Below, one piece after another: positions 23,025-33,252 of a stretch of DNA of 64,000 nt. Under the pieces are notes generated by a model. That model ran no database searches. It was not told where the DNA came from and was given only the letters and a program-made list of their open reading frames with translations. The DNA is from Sanguinoderma infundibulare (taxonomy: Eukaryota > Basidiomycota > Agaricomycetes > Polyporales > Polyporaceae), in the NCBI GenBank assembly GCA_032821775.1, contig JAVLRN010000001.1:620001-684000 (forward strand). Reading direction: 5' to 3'. Position numbers and translations under genes: made by a program. The number at the start of each line of letters is the position of its first letter. Position 1 is the stretch's first letter.

Positions 23025-25374
23025 ATGTTGCTCTCCCTGGTAGGTCGGACTCTTTCAAGGTATCGCGCCGGACACGCAACCCTGCGAGCGCGGATATCAT
23101 CTGCTGCTCCGCAATCTCACAAGTCTCGAATCCTGAGCCTCCGGGACTTGACAACGATCGGGTTCATCTCAGGAGCTGCTGTGGGAACGACAATAATCGT
23201 CCAGGATGCCCGTGCAGGAGCCCAGGATCTGCGAAAACTCGGCGAAAAGAATCTGGTTGGAACGGGAGGCGACCGACCGCAGTCGTCGCTCTCTACGCTC
23301 GTTAGGGCCTATGTCGTTTACTCGTTCTGCTCCGTTCCTGCCCTCGTGGATTGGTCTCCTGCCATACTTGAAACGCTGTCCTCCATCCCAGGATTGAAGC
23401 AGATCACGGAGGCTTTGGTTCGCGCTACATTTTTCGACCAGGTACGTAAGTGCACTGTCATGAGTACCATATAGAAACTAACCCACGATCTAGTTTGTAG
23501 GAGGGGACACCGCGGAGGAAGCGCTCCCACTCATTGGTAAACTTCGTTCCCAGAACACTGGATGCTTGTTCGCCTACAGTGTTGAAGTCGATCAAGCAGA
23601 GGCGGCCGCTGCCAGAGGACAAACTCACCGAGACGACAAGCCGGCATCCACTGTGCACAAGCAGATCATCAGCGAGGTCCTGCATTGCATCGATGTGGCG
23701 GCCGACTACGAGGACAAGCATACTCGCGGCCATACAGGAAGGCGTACCTGGGTCGCCATCAAGCTTGTAGGCTAGGGTCCTTCCATGACTTCTGACGGAT
23801 CTGCATTAATCACGACCTTTTGCCAGAGCGCAATGGTCCCGGACGTCGAGTCTCTTCGAAGGCTGTCCGAGTACCTGGTCGACACCCGTCCCCGGATCGC
23901 TGGGCCTCCCATCGCGTTTCCTGGCTGTCCGCTCCTCACCGACCTCGACGTGCTCTCATCGCCGTCCGTACCTGGTCCCCTGACACCGGCCGATATCGCC
24001 AGCCTTCGAGAGCTTCGCGAGGACCTTGCGAGGTTATGTACGAGGGCGCGGGAACGGGGCGTCCGCGTCATCTTCGATGCTGAGTATAGGTGGGACGCCG
24101 TTTACTAAGCGTATTACCTTCAGAGATTGACAGCTCAATGGAACACCTTCATCTTGGATGGCAGTTGGTACGAGGTGGGTCGCTATCGCGCCGTTAGAGT
24201 GAGATGAAGAAGGCTGATGGATGAAGTCGATGATCAGCCCGCGATAGATGCCTTTACGCTGGACATGATGCGTCGGTTCAACAAGCTTCCCGTTTCCTCT
24301 TCCCCGCCCAAGTCTTCCTGGTCGTCCTGGCTCCGCTCGCCGAAGGCTGGGAAGACTGAGGGATCCGCGGGCGTGCAGCCGCTCGTCTACGCTACGTACC
24401 AGGCCTACCTTCGCCGGTCAGCTTCCCTCCCGACGTGGCTCGTACTATACACCAAACTGACGCATGATCGACCCATCTCAGGACGCCGGAGTACCTCGCG
24501 CAGAGCATCGCGGCCTCCCGCGAAGGCGGGTACTCGCTCGGCGTGAAGCTCGTCCGGGGCGCGTACCACCCGCACGAAGTCGCCGCGCACCCCGCGACGG
24601 CGGCGACCGCGGACAGGTCCGCGATCCCCGCGGGCTTCGGCGCGTCGTCGCCGTCGCCGTCGCCGTCGATCTCCCCGGACCCGCACCCGCCGGTGTGGAC
24701 GGAGAAGGCGGAGACGGACGGGCGGTACGACGCGTGCGTGCGCGCGCTCGTCGAGGCCGTCCGGCAGGACGTCGAGCACTCGGAGTCGGAGAGGGAGCGA
24801 CCGGCGAGGATCGGCGTGCTGTTCGGGACGCACAACTGGGCGAGCGCGAACCTCGTCGTGGACGAGCTTGTGAGGCAGAGACTGGGCGTCGTGAGTGAGA
24901 ACGGGGCGGTCGAGATCGGGGACGCGGTCGCGGAGCGGGTGACGATGGGACAGCTGTACGGTATGTGTGTCTGGACCGCGCGGCGGCGTTTACGGACTTG
25001 GTTGCTGTCTGGTCGTCCGGATTCCGAAGCTGGCGAGACGCAAGCTTAACGCTAACTTTGCTGGACAGGGATGATGGCGCCGTTGACGGGCCTCCTCGTG
25101 GATCGCGTGCGCTCGTCGTCGCCGTTCGTCATCAAGTACATCCCTTACGGCCGCCTGTCGGAGGTGCGTGCGCGAGGCTCGTGTTTGTGTATCTTTAGCT
25201 CGTGCTGTTCCTTCGCCAGGGACGATGCATGACGGCTGACGTTTATTCATGTAATAGGTCATGCCGTACCTGAGCCGGCGGGCTATCGAGAACAAGTCGG
25301 TGCTGGGGAACGGGGCTGCGCAGGAGGAGCGCAGGCGCGCTGCGGCGGAGATCGTGGCGAGAGTTTTTGGCTGA
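23025..25374 (+). CDS. Proline dehydrogenase (copy 2)
   Basis: A diverged tandem paralogue of the gene just upstream. Exons 23025-23441, 23494-23766, 23827-24089, 24165-24174, 24238-24416, 24482-24960, 25069-25163 and 25258-25374 give 610 aa. It keeps all key motifs: TWVAIKL, WYEPAIDAF (with the W-Y-E on the microexon), GVKLVRGAYHPHE, FGTHNW and MPYLSRRAIENKS. Compared with copy 1 it has one extra intron (25164-25257) and a low-complexity Ser/Pro insert (SSPSPSPSISPDP) in the barrel. Its residues between exons 1 and 2 differ more, and exon 6 is strongly GC-biased. The start gives a basic, Arg-rich presequence suited to mitochondria. No break was seen, so both copies look functional. Confidence 0.93.
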
Positions 25375-25837
25375 AACCGAGGTTGTCTTTCGAACGCGTG
25401 CGTCCAGCCTGTCGAGCGCGCGAAGGTCGGAGCGGAGTCGGGGAGGAAGGGTAGGCAGGGGACCGTCGGGACCTCGGTGGGTATCGATGTGAAGGGAGAT
25501 GCGAGGCGTCGGCTGTTGGGAAATAGGACAAGTATAGTCGGAGGTCGGCTCACTGGGAAGCTAGAGCGGTGATAGAAGTGGAGCTCGTGTAAGAGCGTGT
25601 ACTCCGGAGCCGTGCTTCGTTACGCGGCAAGGGGAGGGCTGGGAATTTGGATATGCCGCATCCCAGCCTAGTACCTGGGCATTCCAGGCACCATTTAAAC
25701 CTGACCGGGGGCTCGCGCCGTACCTGAGGAGCGCGTCATCGGCTAAGATAGCGGTGCTCTCCCAATGTTTTGAAGTCGCGCAACCAGGCAGGAGGAATAG
25801 GCAAGAAGAAGGAAACTGCTCATTTTGTCTGGGACGA
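25375..25837. other. Convergent 3' region between PRODH2 and the amidase
   Basis: Both genes end toward this 463 bp segment. No supported exon is present. Confidence 0.45.
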
Positions 25838-28548
25838 TTATGCTTCGAGCGCTGCGACTACTACCTCCGTCATCGCTATCACGCCTTCCTCCTCGAGCGT
25901 GCGGCCGATGAGCTGCAGCCCGACGGGGAGGCCGTCGAACAGCTCCGGGTCGTCTGAAGTTCCTCGTGATGTTAGGGCCATACGTTCTCTCGAACGGTCC
26001 GACACAAAAAAACTGTAGTGCTATGGTGGATGAAACAAATGAAAGACTTACACATCTTGTACACCGCTTCGTCCTCGTGGTTCCTGAACGTGTACGGGGC
26101 CGCGGGCTTGTCGAGGTCCTTGTCGACAACGGTGACGGGAAAGACGGACGCGGTGAAGTCGAGGTAGTTGCACAGCGCCGTGTAGAAGTAGTCCCTGTAA
26201 GCTCATCAGCCGATATTGATTTTTTTTACAAGCGACGGGCCGTGCCAAGAGGACGCGATCGGCCATTGGTTCGAGACTCGGAAAGGTAGCGAAAGATATA
26301 TAAAAGGAAAGGTGGTTAGGCGGACGGACACGCACGAGTTGCAGCCGTGCGGGCAGGCAGCATAGGCCACGGCCGGGCTGATGATCGCGTCAACGGGGCG
26401 TCCGGTGCCTGTCTGCGAGGCTGTCGCTTCCCAGTGGTCGAGGTAGGACTTGCGGAGGGCGCGTTTCTCCTTGTGCAGTTGCCACAACTGTACTCTCGCC
26501 CGGAGGCCGGCAGAAGGCAGGTACTGATGTAAACATGGGCGAGGTAATGATGCGAATGAAGAAGACGGACCTCGTACGCGGAGAGGTGCCTGGTCTCGCC
26601 GAGGATGGTCCTCTCGAGCGGCTCGTCGAGCGCGTACTCGTGCGCGTCCGTCGTCGGGCTCATCGTCTGGATGAGCGGCTCGCCGGAGAGGGCGCACGCG
26701 GCGCGATAGTCGGCGCCGTCATCGGCGTTCATGATGCTCACCTGTCAGATTTAGAGTTGGGTCAGCAAGGGTCAGCATCGCCACGCGGTGTCAGTAGGCC
26801 AATGGAGAAGCGGGAGAAGGTGGGTCGAATGGAGAACGGAAAATGGAAAACAGAAAAATCGTGGGGGTAAGACGGGTTGGATGGCGCAATGGAGGTGAAG
26901 AGAAGGGGAGGATTGGAATCGAATCGTGGGGGTGGCGGCGATGATGACAAAGTACGAACGCCGTTTCTGTAGATCTCCATGTGTCGATGGTTTTCCCAGT
27001 CGATCACTGTCAGAGGGCGCGCGGGAGAAGGACGGGTCAGCGAGCATGATCTTGACGTCGGACACGGCTGACGTCGGCGGCACGTCCTGGTCGGGACGCA
27101 CAGTGCGTCTATGACGTGTATGTGGTCCTGAGCTCTGTCCGCAAGAGGGCTACATACCGGTGTGACCGGCAGCCTCCAAGGCACTCTTGACCATGTCCAA
27201 CGCGCGGCGTAGCGGGGGGTGTGGCTTGATAACCCCATTGTCCCACATGATGGCGAAACACATCCTACCATCCCTGCCCCCATGGTCGCCTAGAGCATAT
27301 TCGCGGTCGGACCATTCCTTGCGGACGCACAGCGGGTCCTTGCGCCACGGGCAGGAATCGAGGATCGCTTTGACGAATATCTTGACGGCGGAGAGGGAGT
27401 TAGCCATCGGGCCAAGGACGGACGAGACGCTCTCTTGGCCTTCCTGGGCGTTCGCGGCGTTGCAGTACGGGAGGCGCTCGTAGGAGACACGGAGGGTGTA
27501 GAGGCCGCAGAACGCGCTGGGGATCCGGAGCGAGCTGAGGAGGCAAGGCAAAACATAAGCGGTATCATTTGACAATAGTGTGGCGGGCGTCATCCGGTGT
27601 CGGGGAGCGGACAAGGGTCAGGGGACAGTGAGCGTTAGGAGAGTGGAGGCCGTCTGCGAACGTTGAGACGGAGGACGCACCCGCCGATGTCGGTGCCGAC
27701 TCCGAGGGGACTGCCTCGGATTGCGAGGAGGGCGCCCTCGCCGCCGGAGGAGCCGCCAGGGGTCATGTAGCGGTTGTAGGGGTTGGTCGTGCGGCCAAAG
27801 ACGTGGTTAAACGTTTCGCCCCACTGTGAGCGGGTGGATGATTAGTGAGGGCAATAAAGTGAGCAGAAGTTGGGACAAGACTGACCTGAAGAGTCTGGGG
27901 GACATTGGTGCGGACGAAGGGGACGGCGCCGGCGTCGTGGAGGATCTCGACGAGGACGCTGTCGATGTGTGAAACGCGACCGATCCAGCCTGCATAGCCT
28001 GGGGGATTTCTAGTAAGCCGGGGAGGGGCGGTCAACATGAGGCTAGGGTACCCATGATGGTCTCGATGTCTTTGAGACAAAATTGGTCCTTGAGTGAAAT
28101 CGGCAAGCCATGCAAGGGCCCGATGGGCTCGCCATGTATCTTAAGGTAGCTGTCGACTTGTTGGGCGCGGGCGAGGGCTGTGTCGACGAAGATCTCTGTT
28201 AGGCAGTTGGTCTGTGGAAGAAGAGAGGTAAGGGTGCGTCGGTGAGGAAGTTAGGAGGCGTGAGAGACTGACGAGTTGCTGTGCAATGATAGCACGTTTG
28301 TAAAACGCGGTGGTGACCTCGACCGAGGACCAGCGGCCTGTGCGGAGATTGTCGAGAAGGGTCTCGATGTTGAGAGTATCGGTGATCTCCAGCTCGCGCG
28401 TCGTCAAGAGGCCGCAGGTGCGGGGGACGTGGAGCACGTTGCGGTGTTCCGGATCATCTGGTGGGGGTTGAATGATCCAGGCCTTGGGGATGGCATCGAG
28501 CTGCTGTTGTTTGCGTGCAGCGCATCGTGCTCTCCAATCGGTGGCCAT
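25838..28548 (-). CDS. Amidase (amidase-signature family, fungal acetamidase type)
   Basis: A hydrolase that releases ammonia from carboxamides, possibly acetamidase-like; the substrate is not predictable. The start at 28548 gives MATDWRARCAARKQQQLDAI, as in fungal amidases. The catalytic Lys lies in PISLKDQF. The Gly/Ser-rich signature GGSSGGEGALLAIRGSPLG and DIGGSLRIPSAFCG supply the cis-Ser and nucleophile Ser, so the Ser-Ser-Lys triad is complete. Later exons read DWENHRHMEIY, NADDGADYRAACALSGEPL, LWQLHKEKRALRKSYLDHW and DGLPVGLQLIGRTLEEE, ending ALEA. I traced about nine exons. One intron near 26750-26970 is unusually long, and its GTTCGT donor is the least certain junction. Confidence 0.92.
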
Positions 28549-29520
28549 GACGGGAGGATGGGAGAACAACAAGCGCGAGATAAGATAAGATGTGGGCAGA
28601 TCTGTGCTAGATCTGCGATGGACAAGTTCGGGTTCCTCGACCGTACTGCACTTGAATGAGTATATTCCCTCTTCGTCATCTGCTCCTCGCCAGGCCCACA
28701 TCAGACCAAAGTGCCGCCACGCGGGCATCTGTCCTCCGAATTGTACCTGAAGATGTCGACGAGCTCGCGTACAAGTGTGTCCGCGATGACGCTCACACCA
28801 GTGCGTGTCGATTGCAAGGGAAACATCACGTCCAAAAGGGCATAGTGCAGAAGCCCATGATCGTTCTTTCTCGGGAAGCCCACTCTGCTGCCAGCGAGCG
28901 ATTGCGTTCAAGCTGCTCGGAAGCGTTGCTCCTGCAGGCATGACCCTGCATGACCAGTCCCAAGTCGCGATCTGGAGAGGCGTTGGCCATTCTCGGCGCG
29001 CTCTCCCTGCCTCGTCCGCACTTCGGGATGAGCAGAAGATCGAGGGCGCGAGTGATCTGCATGGCCTGTGCGAGGACCGAGATGTCTGCGCATCGAGAGC
29101 AGCTGGTTGTGATGGTTGCGGAGCGTGGGCTGCGGAGGATGGTGGAGAGTATCAGGAAATCTCGGGTGTTTGTGTGTGTTTGTGCGTGGGGGGATGGGGG
29201 ATGGGGGCCAGGCGCTCGGTCGCCGTCCTCGTCGTTGACGTTGTCCCAGTCGTTGGCCAGCCTGCGTCCGCCGTCGTCGGGCCCCAGTGACCCCTCCAGC
29301 CGTGCCCCGCCTCTTTCTTCTCTTCCTTCTTTTCTTTTTCCCTCCTTAAAACGCTCGCCTGGACTTCTGTGCGTGAGCTTGATGCTGCCTTGACCATAAT
29401 CTAACCCTTGCCTCCACTCCGCAATCCCTCCTCGCCCCCATCCGCACCCCCATTTTTTCCCATTCCGCACATTCTCCCCCGCAGTCAAGTTCAAGCTTTT
29501 TTCCGCTCGACGCGTAGTCC
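28549..29520. promoter_or_regulatory. Divergent promoter region, amidase and Bni4-like gene
   Basis: About 970 bp separate two divergent starts. The right third is pyrimidine-rich on the plus strand, with a GT-rich tract near 29165-29200. Open frames on both strands have no recognisable content. Confidence 0.4.
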
Positions 29521-32326
29521 ATGGCCGTTCTTGCTCCTCAAGACTGGCTTCCACCTAGAGATCATACCATGGACGCGCCCTCCCCAAACTCCATCAACCC
29601 ATCCGTACCCCGCCAGCGCTCCTCTCCCGCAAACGACCACTCTCTTGCACAGTCCTCCATGTCCCAGCAACAGCCATACCCTTATCCCGTCCAGCAGCAG
29701 CAGCCCGCATGGTCCCCCACTCCCCAGCAGTTCTATCCTTCTTTCTATCAAAATCCTCACCAGCAGCCCTACCCCATCCACCCCCATCCGCCCCATCCTC
29801 AGCAAGGCCAGATGCCCTATTACGACCCCGCCAACGCACAGCTCGCCCAGTGGGCCTACCAGCAGATGATGTTCAACGCCCAGCAGGCCCATCAAATGTC
29901 CCAGATCGGCACCCAGCGTCCCCGCAACGGCCCAAACCCCAATCCCGACTACTTTGCCCAGAGTCCCATGTCCGGCTTCAGCCCTTTCCCCAGCGGCACT
30001 CCTCCCCCACCCCACCATAGCCAGCTCCCCATGGGTTATTCTCCCGCTCCCTCCGAGCAGGGTTCCCAATATGGAGGTTATCATCCCTACCGCCGTCCAC
30101 AGCGTCAAGGCTCGTCCAACCACGACCAAGATTGGCGTTCCCCATCCCATTCTGGTCCCTTCAAACCGCCGTACGCGCACGCCGACGCCGCTGGCTCCTC
30201 ATCTTCCCTCAACTCTGGCTCTTCCCAATCCGGTAGTCAACGGCAACGCACGAATAGCAACCAGGGTTCGAGCGCCGGCGGTGGCAGCGGCTCTGCTCCT
30301 TCCTCAGCACATCCCAGACAGCCTGGCACACGCTCCAACTCGTCCTCTTCCACCTCACCCCCTGCCACCAACGGTGCTCCTCCCCCTCCCCGTGTCCACC
30401 AGCGCACTGGTTCGTCCTCGTCCAACGCCTCTGCCCGCGTCGTCGCACCCTCTGCCGCAACCTCGACGTCATCAAACCCCGCTCCGTCCAACCTCCGAAA
30501 ACCGTCGCCATTGTCCCAGGGTACGTTTACCGCGGCCGAGAAACGCATGTCACGAGACGACAGCGATCTCGCCGCCATGCTCGAGTCCTCCGGTGGCCCT
30601 CGAAGCAGCGGTCTCAAGGGGCGCCTACGACGAGCGCTCTCCCTGAATGCCAACGCCACCTTGCAAGAGGAGGCTGACGAGGACGGCCCCCCGACGAGGC
30701 ATACCGGTCCCCGCCCAAGCCAGTCGAGCATCAGCTCCAGCACCACACTCGGCATGGATGACGCCGAGTCGACCGCGACCGTGCAGAAAAAGAAGTCGCG
30801 GTCGCTCTTCAACAACAAGTTCAATCGCTCGACGGACAACATCTCCCTCTCCTCGACCATGTCGTCCGCATCGATGGTGATCAGGAAGCTCGGCTCGATC
30901 GGGAAGCTCGCCCGCCGGAACTCGCTCGCCGGCATCACCGCGCTGTTCAAGGACAAGAAGGACAAAGAGGACGAAGAGGAGGGTGGCACGGGCTCGGCCA
31001 AGAAGACCAAGAAGAAGAAGGGCGAGAAGGGCACCGTCGTTGACCCCAGCGTGTCCCATGTCACCGCTGAGCTTGACCGCTCCGACTGGAGCGCTAATCC
31101 GGAGATGGCAGGCCTCAGTCCCGCCGCGCGTCTCGCGAGGCAGCACACGCTCAAGAGCAACGCGGAGGCGGCGGCCAAGGCCAAGGCCGAGGCTGAGGCC
31201 CGCGCCGCTGCACAGGCTCAGGACGCGAACGTGCCCACCACCTGGGAGAAGAACACGACGAACAGGCAAGGCGAGATCTCCCCCGCCAAGATAGGGAGCT
31301 CCTCCAAGGTCAGCGAGAACGGGGTGCGCGTCGTCGTTGAGCACGATGACTCGGACAGCGGGAGCGATGCTGGTCATGACAACCATGCACCAAATTACAG
31401 CATCGAGGGCTGGGAGGACGATGAAGACTGGGGCGAGGCGCATGAGGACGAAGACGTCACGATCAGGCAGGCGTTGGACCATACCGGTTTGGAGGATGAG
31501 GATGATGACATGGAGCCCTGGGCTATCAACCTTCGTCGGAGCATCGAGCGGACACGTAAGCCGGCGAAGGGCATCCTGAAGAGTGCGTAACTTGTTTTGG
31601 TGGAATGTCTTCCTCTGATCATTTTACCTCACAGAACCGGCAGACGGCTCGGACTACACTCAGGACGCGTATCTGCCGCCGAACCCGGCGTTCACGAGGA
31701 CGCGATCGAACTCGTACGACTCGGCGCCGCTCGCAAATGAGCTCCCGCAGCTCGGGCACCTACCGGCCTCGGACCCTGCCCAGATCGATGGACTCCAGCA
31801 CAAGACTCATGGAGCGGCCAACGGCCACTCCCCGCAGAACTCGACGACCTTCCTCCCTCCGTTGTCGTTTGGCGCGAACGGGTTGACTCTTGACTCTCCG
31901 AAGCAGGAGACGCCGTCAGAGTCCGCGAGCGCGACGGGTTCGTCGTCGTCGGAGAAGGAGAAGGCCTCGCTGTTCAGCCACCCGAACTCCTCTGCCCCGG
32001 CGCTGTCGACCATGTTTTCGGCCAACCCGCCCACACTCTCGCATCGCTCGGCCACGGCACCAACGAAGCGTCTTGCGTTCGCAGCGAACCTGTCCGTGTA
32101 CGACACCTTCCCGGCGACGGTATATGACAGGCGCAGCGAGCCTGCGACGTGGAGCAGGTTAACGCCGGCGCTGGCGCAGCGTATCAAGGAAGAGCTCAAC
32201 TCGTACAAGATGGAGGAGATGGAGGTGCACTCCGCTAGTCGCGTTCAGTACGTGGTCTATTACCTTCTTCCGCGGAGACTGTTTCTCATGCATGCTTTGT
32301 GCTGCAGTACTCAATTTTTCGTATGA
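29521..32326 (+). CDS. Bni4-like protein phosphatase 1 targeting protein
   Basis: Exons 29521-31582, 31635-32247 and 32308-32326 give 897 aa. Most of it is low complexity: Gln/Pro/Tyr-rich to ~residue 190, Ser-rich to ~330, with Lys-rich and acidic blocks later. The conserved part is the last ~65 residues: KRLAFAANLSVYDTF, VYDRRSEPATWSRLTP, LAQRIKEELNSYKMEEMEVH and a terminal HTQFFV. That arrangement matches the C-terminus of yeast Bni4, which brings Glc7 (PP1) to the bud neck. It also resembles animal PHACTR C-termini, which bind PP1. KRLAF could act as an RVxF-type docking site. A second ATG at 29569 is an alternative start. Confidence 0.8.
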
Positions 32327-33252
32327 CGCTGCGGATACGATTTGGCCGTTCTCGTCTTGTGTTGTCGCTTTAATCTTTTGCTGTCCATCTTCTTACGCTT
32401 GACGACGTTGTGATCACAGTCCTAGTGCCGGCACCGTACCGTTCAATGTTTATTCACCGCAACCCATCACCCCATCTCATCCGCACCCCAGCACCCATGA
32501 CCGCGCTTCTCCACCCGTTCATTATGGCTTATTTTTCTTACGCTACCAACCACCACCCCCGGTCCCCGCTCACCTCTACGTATTCGTGCACGACCCTCGG
32601 CTCTTTTTTTGGATCAAACGTCCGTGGTCTTTGATCTCATTCAAGTTATAGTATACCCCTCAATCCTCACGTGTAATACTATGACGCACGTCGCCCGGTC
32701 TTTACAGTACACAGATGTATGCTGCGTCGTACGTCGACCGACCCCCATTTCACTATCTCTCACACACACGCTCGCTCACACACTCAGTCTCGGTCTCGCG
32801 CCTCTCTGCATTTGCCTCGAGTATAAATAATGGTACAGTAACACGGACGGACCTTCTGGGAGAAAAGTCTCTGCCACTGCCTTACACCCCCCTTATACTC
32901 TTATCCTTCGTCCGCCGTCGACGCCGTTGTCCATAGCTCATTAGTATTTGCGCAGCCGTCGCCCGCTGCGGCCGCGCTGTCGTGTCTATTACTAGTGACT
33001 ACACAGTGACTACATGCTTCCGTTCCTGCGCATGCTCGCACCCACGTACCATCACCGTCGCGACTACTGCGATGGCGACTACAATTACAATCTCGCAATC
33101 CCACTGTCCGATTTCTTTCACGTGTTTGGTCACTCTTGCAATGTTGTGTATATCTTATTCAATTTGGTTCTGTCGTTTCTATTGCACGCGGTAGATAGCT
33201 GGTCAACGATTTGTTCGACGACGATTTCCTTGCCGTCCGTGCGCCTGTGCGC
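32327..33252. other. Intergenic, CT/CA-rich
   Basis: This contains the 3' flank of the Bni4-like gene. Simple CT- and CA-rich stretches lie near 32755-32810. I see no supported exon on either strand. Confidence 0.45.

Noticed and set aside
26255..26285. B-box-like GGTTCGAGAC that might mark a tRNA
   Set aside because: No matching A box or cloverleaf upstream, and it lies in an amidase intron.
29491..31482. Long minus-strand open frames (229-315 codons) under the Bni4-like gene
   Set aside because: They are low-complexity mirror frames of the Pro/Ser/Gln-rich plus-strand coding sequence.
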